This document shows positions 40,767 through 46,352 of a DNA stretch of 46,352 nt, in pieces. The notes under the pieces were generated by a model that saw only the letters and a program-made list of their open reading frames with translations, made no database searches and was not told the origin of the DNA. This DNA comes from an uncultured Acidobacteriaceae bacterium. GTDB taxonomy: Bacteria; Acidobacteriota; Terriglobia; Terriglobales; Acidobacteriaceae. The stretch lies in assembly GCA_903849645.1 (NCBI GenBank), contig CAINJJ010000032.1, positions 1 to 46,352 of the forward strand, given 5' to 3'. A program made the translations under genes and the position numbers. Within the stretch, counting starts at the first letter, position 1; each line of letters begins with the position of its first letter.

Positions 40767-41159
40767 CTATTCGAACTCAACAATAACCTGGTTGACTTTG
40801 ACAGAGTCGCCGGGCGCCACGCTTACGCTCTTCACAATTCCAGAGCGCGGCGCCGTCACGTTGGTCTCCATCTTCATCGCTTCGAGCACCATGATCAGGT
40901 CATTGGCCTGCACATCCTGTCCCGGTTCCACATTGACCTTGATCACCAGGCCCATCACCGGGCTGCGGCAGATCTTCTGTTCGTCGTCATATGCAGGCTC
41001 TGGAACAAGGCTCTGCGCGCCGGGAGTGGGCACCGGCTGAAGCGTCGCGGGGACGGGCTGATAGGGCAGGTAGGTCTGCGGGCGCGGGGCCCCATCCTCT
41101 TCGAGAACTTCGACGTCTACCTCGTACGATTTTCCTTCAATCGTGATCTGGAGCTTCAA
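40767..41159 (-). CDS. Biotin carboxyl carrier protein of an acyl-CoA carboxyltransferase
   Basis: The 130-residue product has an N-terminal strand MKLQITIEGKSYEVDVEVLE, a proline-rich linker (residues ~24-57) and a biotinyl domain with EAMKMET, Lys96 being the biotin site. Size and layout resemble the 1.3S subunit of transcarboxylase or the gamma subunit of methylmalonyl-CoA decarboxylase rather than AccB. It would carry the carboxyl group to or from the carboxyltransferase encoded two genes upstream. Confidence 0.92.
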   Translation of the reverse strand: MKLQITIEGKSYEVDVEVLEEDGAPRPQTYLPYQPVPATLQPVPTPGAQSLVPEPAYDDEQKICRSPVMGLVIKVNVEPGQDVQANDLIMVLEAMKMETNVTAPRSGIVKSVSVAPGDSVKVNQVIVEFE

Positions 41160-41206
41160 GGGAACAATTCCTTTCCTCGGTCGACCTGCCCAATGTTCCA
41201 GCGCTG

Positions 41207-41656
41207 TTACCGCAGATTATGCGATGCCTGCACAAAGACTCGTCCCTGCTGCGACCATGGGCTTACGTTCTTGATCGGCGACTGCATCAGGCTGGCGGAG
41301 CGGATGCGCACTTCGCTGCCGAGAAACGCGCTGGCCGCCGCCGCAATCACAGCAAGTATCTCAGGTGTGACTTCTTCCCTCTCATTTTGAACGGCGGCCT
41401 CCGACGCCTGCGCGAACGCTGGCGGTTCAATCTCGGCGACGGTTGCAGGTTGCGCCGCGACGGGCTCAGCGGCCAGCGCCAGGCGCGATTCCAGTGACTT
41501 GATGGTAGCGGAAAGAGCGTTCAACCGGCGTTCTGTCTGCTCCTGCTGCAGGGCGACGGCCCGCTGAAGCGCCCTCCGCAGGGCACCATACATCAGTACG
41601 CCTGCGACTGCCACCAATGCGACCACGATTGCCAGGTCTATTGAATGCGATGCCAC
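41207..41656 (-). CDS. Small membrane protein, OadG/MmdD-like
   Basis: The ~149-residue protein has one N-terminal transmembrane segment (LAIVVALVAVAGVLMYGALR), a charged/alanine-rich middle and a C-terminal domain EEVTPEILAVIAAAASAFLG followed by NVSPWSQQGRVFVQASH. The latter pattern occurs in small delta/gamma subunits that anchor biotin-dependent decarboxylases. The GTG with GAGGAG upstream is a better start than a TTG two codons earlier. It lies between the carboxyltransferase and the biotin carrier, which supports a structural role in that complex. Confidence 0.72.
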   Translation of the reverse strand: MASHSIDLAIVVALVAVAGVLMYGALRRALQRAVALQQEQTERRLNALSATIKSLESRLALAAEPVAAQPATVAEIEPPAFAQASEAAVQNEREEVTPEILAVIAAAASAFLGSEVRIRSASLMQSPIKNVSPWSQQGRVFVQASHNLR

Positions 41657-41669
41657 GCGCAACTCCTCT

Positions 41670-43244
41670 TTAGAGTGGAATCAGTCCGTGCTTCTTTTGC
41701 GGCCGCAGTTCGCGCTTCGCGTGCAACGACTCAAGGGCGTGGGCCAGGTATTTTCTGGTCTCCGCGGGTTCGATAATGTCATCCACCAATCGCCTTCCGG
41801 CTGCAACATAGGGATTGGCAAAGGTATCGCGGTAGGCGTCCACCAGTTCCTTGCGCCGCGCCGCCTGGTCTTCCGCCCCGTCGATTTCGTGCCGGAAGAC
41901 GATCTCGGCAGCGCCCTCCGCGCCCATCACGGCAATCTCCGCCGTGGGCCAGGCCACAACCCTGTCCGCGCCCAGGCCCTTGGAACACATGGCGATATAA
42001 GCGCCGCCGTAGGCCTTGCGGAGCACCACGGTGATCTTGGGCACGGTCGCGGCCGAGTAGGCGAACAAGAGCTTTGCGCCATGACGGATGATGCCCCCGC
42101 GCTCCTGCTCCACGCCGGGCAGAAAGCCCGGCACATCGACGAAAGTGAGCAGCGGAATGTTGAAGGCGTTGCAGAAGCGGACAAAGCGCGAAGACTTGTC
42201 AGACGCGTCGATGTCGAGCGCTCCAGCCAGAAAGCAGGGCTGGTTGGCCACGATTCCGACCGGACGGCCCTGCAGCCGGCCGAAGCCGATGATGATGTTC
42301 GGAGCGAACCCCGGCTGGATCTCGAGGAAATCCTGGTTATCGACCACGCGCGCGATGACGGCTCTTACGTCGTAGGCGACCTTGGCGTCCACAGGCACAA
42401 TCCCGTTCATGTCCGAATCGGTCTTGAGCTTGGCGCTGAACGCCATTCGCGGAGGATCTTCAAGATTGTTCGAAGGCATGAAGCTGAGCAGGCGCCGGCA
42501 AAGCTGGAGCGCCTCGTCATCATTTTGCGCAATCAGATGCACCACGCCCGCGTGATTCATCTGCGACTGCGGGCCGCCCAGTTCCTCAGCGCTCACCACT
42601 TCACCCGTAACCTGCTTGATAACCTGCGGCCCGGTGATGAACATGCGCCCCTGCTGGGTCTGGATGACGAAGTCGGTAAGAGCGGGGCTGTAGGCGGCGC
42701 CACCGGCACAAGGACCGCAGATGAGCGAAATCTGCGGCACCGTGCCGGAGAGGCGCACATTGTTATAGAAGACGCGGGCGTAGCCGGCCAGGCTGTCGAT
42801 GCCCTCCTGCACGCGCGCGCCGCCGGAGTCGTTGATGAAGACGAACGGGCTGCCGGTCTTGAGAGACATGTTCATCATCTCGGCAACCTTGTTGCTATGG
42901 GTCTCGCCCGCGGCCCCGCCGGCCACCGTAAAGTCCTGGCTGGCCAGGTGCACGAGCCGCCCATCGATGGTGGCGCATCCGGTGACCACTCCGTCAGCGG
43001 GCAGTTCCTTGTCGGCCATGCCAAAGTAGGTGGCGCGGTGACGGGCAAACAGGCCAATCTCCTCAAAGCTGCCACGGTCCACGAGGCGCGCCACGCGCTC
43101 GCGCGCTGAAAGCTTGCCGGAGGCGTGCTGCTTGTCGATGCGCGCCTTGCCGCCGCCCAGCTCGAGTTCAGCGCGCTTTGCCTGGAGCTCCGCAACCTTG
43201 TCGAGCATTGTCTTTTTCTTGGGGATATCTTCCTGCTTGGCCAT
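41670..43244 (-). CDS. mmdA: Methylmalonyl-CoA/propionyl-CoA carboxyltransferase subunit
   Basis: Transfers a carboxyl group between biotin and propionyl-CoA/methylmalonyl-CoA. The 524-residue product has the two crotonase-fold halves: SQDFTVAGGAAGETHSNKVA, INDSGGARVQEGIDSLAGYA, CGPCAGGAAYSPALTDF in the first, and FVDVPGFLPGVEQERGGIIR, RKAYGGAYIAMCSKGLGAD in the second. The length equals the 12S transcarboxylase/MmdA class. The ATG follows AGGAG; the frame stays open upstream but is not coding-like. First gene of the operon. It could equally be PccB; no biotin carboxylase is nearby to decide. Confidence 0.93.
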   Translation of the reverse strand: MAKQEDIPKKKTMLDKVAELQAKRAELELGGGKARIDKQHASGKLSARERVARLVDRGSFEEIGLFARHRATYFGMADKELPADGVVTGCATIDGRLVHLASQDFTVAGGAAGETHSNKVAEMMNMSLKTGSPFVFINDSGGARVQEGIDSLAGYARVFYNNVRLSGTVPQISLICGPCAGGAAYSPALTDFVIQTQQGRMFITGPQVIKQVTGEVVSAEELGGPQSQMNHAGVVHLIAQNDDEALQLCRRLLSFMPSNNLEDPPRMAFSAKLKTDSDMNGIVPVDAKVAYDVRAVIARVVDNQDFLEIQPGFAPNIIIGFGRLQGRPVGIVANQPCFLAGALDIDASDKSSRFVRFCNAFNIPLLTFVDVPGFLPGVEQERGGIIRHGAKLLFAYSAATVPKITVVLRKAYGGAYIAMCSKGLGADRVVAWPTAEIAVMGAEGAAEIVFRHEIDGAEDQAARRKELVDAYRDTFANPYVAAGRRLVDDIIEPAETRKYLAHALESLHAKRELRPQKKHGLIPL

Positions 43245-43811
43245 CGCTGCTCCTGGGCCGGGCATGAGAATCAGACTGCGCGCCGAGAGGCTCCAAGTCA
43301 GGGTCTTGACTGGTGCGCGCGTCTCCATCACTCTCATGGACGGCCGAATTTCTATCTGGCGCCCCGGCAGCCCTGGTTCCGCTGACCGGACAATCCCATC
43401 CCTGCCTGGATTTCCGCGGCCCCGGGGCCGTTGCGCTGGAAACCCACGCGACCTGCTGGAGGATGACACAGGCGCCAGGTGCTTATCGGTGCAATTGTAT
43501 GCCTCTGTCGCTGACGGAATTGTGATACGGTTCACCACTCCGCTCAGGCTCCGGAGCCCGTGCAGCATCCACCCGCTTGGATACCGAAACCTCACAGGCG
43601 CAGTCCGCCGGATGCTGATTGAGGCTCCGGGTCCAAGGGCCTGCGGCGGCGCTCTCTTCACGCTGACGCCAGGAACGTTGCATCGTCGCAGCCAACCGGC
43701 GGCCCGAAGCAAAAGGCCTTGGGTCATCCTCAACCTGGATAGCCAAAGGCCCTGTGCCGATCAACTCTTCGCGGTGTCCGCTCTTGACCGGCCCGCGATC
43801 CGGCCGCCCGT
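43245..43811. other. 567-base gene-free spacer upstream of the methylmalonyl-CoA operon
   Basis: No frame on either strand looks coding: the open ones lack ribosome sites and family motifs and are rich in Arg/Pro. The operon promoter should lie here. On the minus strand TACAAT occurs at about 43493-43498, without a clear -35. I see no repeat or RNA gene. Confidence 0.5.
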
Positions 43812-44063
43812 CTAGTTGAAATAGGCCTTGTTCTTCTCCGCGAAGTGGGCCTTTTCTGCCGGCAGGTCGTCGAGAGAGAAGATGGCGCCCTGCGGGCAGA
43901 TGGTTGCGCAGTTGCCGCAGTCGATGCACTCGTCGGGGTTGATGTATACCTGGGAAACGGTTCCGGCAGCCGCATCGGTTGCCGCGGGGGCAATGGCGGC
44001 GGTGGCGCACTCGGCTACACAGACAAAGTCCTTGGTGCACGCATCGGTGACTACATAAGACAT
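43812..44063 (-). CDS. Seven-cysteine ferredoxin (3Fe-4S/4Fe-4S type)
   Basis: The 83-residue electron carrier starts MSYVVTDACTKDFVCVAECA. Cysteines 9, 15, 19, 46, 49, 52 and 56 match a 7Fe ferredoxin: CIDCGNC plus Cys19 for a 4Fe-4S cluster and Cys9, Cys15, Cys56 for a 3Fe-4S cluster. A longer alanine-rich insert (~residues 20-38) separates the halves. GAGGAG precedes the ATG. It is separate from the downstream operon, and its redox partner is unknown. Confidence 0.92.
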   Translation of the reverse strand: MSYVVTDACTKDFVCVAECATAAIAPAATDAAAGTVSQVYINPDECIDCGNCATICPQGAIFSLDDLPAEKAHFAEKNKAYFN

Positions 44064-44142
44064 GTCAATCTCCTCATGGGTGGCATCGCTCTTTCACGAT
44101 GCGCCTTCCAACTTGAGGCTACTGAGAAGAGCGTTTCCGCTC

Positions 44143-44158
44143 CGTGACTCAAATCACA
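44143..44158. promoter_or_regulatory. Candidate CRP/FNR-family operator
   Basis: CGTGA-CTCAAA-TCACA matches the TGTGA-N6-TCACA palindrome of CRP-type regulators with one mismatch. It lies 80 bases upstream of the ferredoxin start and about 100 bases upstream of the divergent membrane-protein start. Confidence 0.4.
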
Positions 44159-44259
44159 GTGTGGGAAAAACCTACCTCAATGCGGTACGAGGCGAATCTC
44201 AACCCGCCCGTAACACACCGTTGAAGCGTCGTGCGGGATGGTTGCCTCACCATGCACAC

Positions 44260-44805
44260 ATGACTCTTTGCCGCTCGCCTTTTGCCGCTCAGGCATTTGC
44301 CTGCTGGAACTGGAAGTGTGCGCTGCTCAGCGCCCTGGCCCGCACTGTGGTCTACCTGGCAGCGCTGGCGCATGCCGGTGCGCGTCAGGGGCTGTCCATC
44401 GCAATCGTCGAGATGGTCTACGTCACCCTGACCGCCGGGGTCTATGCGGGGCTGCAACAGCAGGCGCTCGGTCTGCGGTCCCGCGCGCTGGGGAACCTGC
44501 TTATCGTTGTTGGCGTGCCCGGCTTGTCCCAGGTTCTCGACTGGCTTGTGCATCGGCTGGCGGGGGCGGCGGCTCCTCCCAGGGCCACGTTGGCAGTCTG
44601 TGGATTCGCCGCAATCTCCGCGCTCTTCCATCTTTTCGTCATGCGCCGCGGGACCTTCCTTACAGGAGGCCGCGGCAGTTCGCTGGTCAACGATTTCAGG
44701 CGGTTGCCCCATCTGGTGTTGAGCTTCACCCTGCAGCCGGTGGTGTTTCTCGGCGCATTGGCCTGGCGGCAAGCGTCGGCGGCCCCGTCGGAATCCTCGC
44801 ATTGA
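44260..44805 (+). CDS. Putative integral membrane protein, function unknown
   Basis: From this ATG the product is 181 residues with about four hydrophobic segments: ALLSALARTVVYLAALAHAG, IVEMVYVTLTAGVYAGLQQQ, NLLIVVGVPGLSQVLDWLVH and a C-terminal HLVLSFTLQPVVFLGALAW. Charged residues are few. I do not recognise the family. There is no clear ribosome site, and the open frame extends back to 44062 over the ferredoxin promoter, so the start is a guess based on where hydrophobic sequence begins. Confidence 0.6.
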   Translation: MTLCRSPFAAQAFACWNWKCALLSALARTVVYLAALAHAGARQGLSIAIVEMVYVTLTAGVYAGLQQQALGLRSRALGNLLIVVGVPGLSQVLDWLVHRLAGAAAPPRATLAVCGFAAISALFHLFVMRRGTFLTGGRGSSLVNDFRRLPHLVLSFTLQPVVFLGALAWRQASAAPSESSH

Positions 44806-44854
44806 TCACCAGTTCTTAATGTCCCTGACGCGGGAGCCGCGCTATGCTGATTGC

Positions 44855-45928
44855 ATGTTCAGGATGCGCTTCACCCTTGCCCTCGTGCCCCTCGTTCCAT
44901 TCGCGCTCGCCTCTGCCATGAGCGCCGCCCAGACTCCGGCTCCATCCTGGTCCTTTGCCGTCTCCGGCGACAGCCGCAACTGCGGTGATTTTGTGATGCC
45001 GGCCATCGCTTCCAAAGTGAAGGCGGAGAAGGACGCCTTCTATTGGCACCTGGGGGACTTCAGGGCCATGAGCGGGCCGGATCAGGACCTGGTGTCGATG
45101 CTGCCGGCGGGTACGCAGCTCTCCAAGGGCGACTATCAGCTCCGTGCCTGGGACGATTTTCTCGCTCACCAGATGACCTCATTCGACCAGCTTCCTGTCT
45201 TCCTCGGCCGCGGAAATCACGAGAATGTCAGCCCCATGACCCGCGACACCTACATCGCGAAGTTCACCGGCTTTCTGAACCGTCCTGAGCTCGTGGCGCA
45301 AAGAAAGGCCGACGGCACAGACTCCGCCCCTCTGGCTCCCTGGTATCACTTTGTGCGCGACGGGGTCGATTTCATCACCCTCGACAACGCCAGCCACGAC
45401 GAGTTCTCCGACAATCAGCTTCATTGGTTGCGCGCCGTCATTGACCACGACCTGGCGCCCAACTCGGGCGTCCGCGCGATTGTGGCGGGCATGCATGAAG
45501 CGCTGCCTCATTCGACCGGCTCGGAACATGCCATGGATGACTGGGAACTGGGCCAGCGCAGCGGCGAACTGGTCTACAACTGGTTCTATGACGCGCAGGC
45601 GGCCGGCAAGCACGTCTACCTGATCGCCAGCCACTCCCACTATTACTCGCCCAATATCTTCAACACGCCTTATTGGAAGCAGCACACCGGCCAGGTGGTC
45701 CCAGGCATGATTATCGGAACGGCTGGCGCCCACCGCTATCAGCTTCCCAGGGATGCGGACAAGAGCGCCAAAACCCACATCTACGGCTACGTGCAGGGAA
45801 CAGTGCATCCGGACGGCGCCATTGATTTCTCGCTGCACGAAGTGGATGAAAACGACCTGATCCACGCAAAATGGCCCAACGCGCCCCTCGATGCGATTCA
45901 CGAGTGCTACGTGAACAACTTCGACTAG
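44855..45928 (+). CDS. Secreted metallophosphoesterase
   Basis: The 357-residue product has a signal peptide (MRFTLALVPLVPFALASAMS region) and calcineurin-like motifs in order: GDS with Asp39, HLGDFR (66-70), GRGNHEN (118-124), then AGMHEALPH and ASHSHYY. These supply the two-metal site for phosphoester hydrolysis. Substrate is unknown; the export signal suggests a periplasmic or outer location. An ATG at 44864 is an alternative start. The stop codon lies a few bases from an insertion sequence end. Confidence 0.88.
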   Translation: MFRMRFTLALVPLVPFALASAMSAAQTPAPSWSFAVSGDSRNCGDFVMPAIASKVKAEKDAFYWHLGDFRAMSGPDQDLVSMLPAGTQLSKGDYQLRAWDDFLAHQMTSFDQLPVFLGRGNHENVSPMTRDTYIAKFTGFLNRPELVAQRKADGTDSAPLAPWYHFVRDGVDFITLDNASHDEFSDNQLHWLRAVIDHDLAPNSGVRAIVAGMHEALPHSTGSEHAMDDWELGQRSGELVYNWFYDAQAAGKHVYLIASHSHYYSPNIFNTPYWKQHTGQVVPGMIIGTAGAHRYQLPRDADKSAKTHIYGYVQGTVHPDGAIDFSLHEVDENDLIHAKWPNAPLDAIHECYVNNFD

Positions 45929-45936
45929 AAGCCATC

Positions 45937-46352
45937 TCATAAATGTCTGAGTAGCATCAACAGGCAGGCAAGCTGCACAAAGCCGAGGAAGCTCTCGATG
46001 CGGTATTCCCATCGCGTAACCAGCCGACGGTAGTTCTGCATCCAGGCGAAGATGCGCTCGATCTTCCAGCGGCGACGATAGCGGCGCAACTGGCGTCCGT
46101 CCTGGGTCCTGCGTTTGCGGTTCACGCGATTGGGCGAGATCATCTCGATGCCGTACGCACTCATTTGCTCATCCAACGCATCCGAGTCGTAGGCCTTGTC
46201 GCCGATCAGTTTCTCAGGCAGCTCGTCGAGGAAGCATCCGGCCAGAACAGCCTCCACAAGCTTGCATTCGGCAGGCGAAGCGCTTTCGACAGATACGGCG
46301 AGGGGAAGACCGTCGCCAGAGGCGATAGCGACGATTTTGGTGCCTTTGCCGC
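45937..46352 (-). mobile_element. IS5-type insertion sequence, transposase 3' part (truncated by window end)
   Basis: The minus-strand frame is open from the window edge to a TGA at 45937 and encodes at least 137 residues of a DDE transposase: [36 protein letters not shown] with the second catalytic Asp, and [20 protein letters not shown] with the catalytic Glu, a pattern of the IS5 family (DDE_Tnp_1). The IS end should lie between 45929 and 45936, just after the phosphoesterase stop. The other end is outside the window, so intactness and inverted repeats cannot be judged. Confidence 0.88.

Noticed and set aside
43483..44040. Open frames on both strands across the spacer upstream of the carboxyltransferase
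   Set aside because: Arg/Pro-rich translations with no family resemblance; one overlaps the ferredoxin gene in another frame.

Overview
The window looks like a GC-rich chromosome segment from an Acidobacteriota member, probably of the Acidobacteriaceae/Terriglobia type. This is inferred from protein style (an Oar-like TonB receptor with an N-terminal carboxypeptidase-regulatory domain, zinc-binding S4, S14, L24 and L36, and heptad-repeat-filled intergenic spacers), not from a database search.

Region 1 (1-18737, + strand) is one continuous str/S10/spc/alpha ribosomal supercluster: the end of tuf, then rpsJ-rplC-rplD-rplW-rplB-rpsS-rplV-rpsC-rplP-rpmC-rpsQ-rplN-rplX-rplE-rpsZ(S14)-rpsH-rplF-rplR-rpsE-rpmD-rplO-secY-adk-map-infA-rpmJ-rpsM-rpsK-rpsD-rpoA-rplQ, closed by a strong terminator. 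Gene order is classical. The unusual part is the spacers: about a dozen hold imperfect inverted repeats whose arms are tandem 7-base units. The sequence of the unit differs from spacer to spacer, but the two arms of one spacer match each other. A separate 35-bp double-hairpin element follows both rpsJ and rplC.

Region 2 (18796-23220, - strand) holds a glycosyltransferase 2 gene, a BrnT/BrnA-like toxin-antitoxin pair whose toxin frame is broken by an in-frame amber codon, guaB, and a VanZ-like membrane protein overlapping the end of guaB.

Region 3 (23466-29785) holds a long acyl-CoA dehydrogenase (+), a minus-strand run SIS protein-trpC-trpF, a divergent DeoR-type regulator, and cutC. The SIS protein resembles the isomerase half of GlmS without its glutaminase half.

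Region 4 (29786-44063) is linked by vitamin B12. A cobalamin-riboswitch-like leader precedes an Oar-like TonB-dependent receptor (+). On the opposite strand lies an apparent eight-gene operon for methylmalonyl-CoA metabolism: carboxyltransferase, small membrane subunit, biotin carrier, epimerase, both mutase subunits, the MeaB chaperone and a TPR protein. The mutase uses adenosylcobalamin, so the receptor is a plausible B12 importer for the pathway. No biotin carboxylase and no membrane decarboxylase subunit are present here. A seven-cysteine ferredoxin lies upstream.

Region 5 (44260-46352) holds a small membrane protein of unknown function, a secreted metallophosphoesterase, and the 3' part of an IS5-type transposase that begins only a few bases after the phosphoesterase stop codon and runs off the window.
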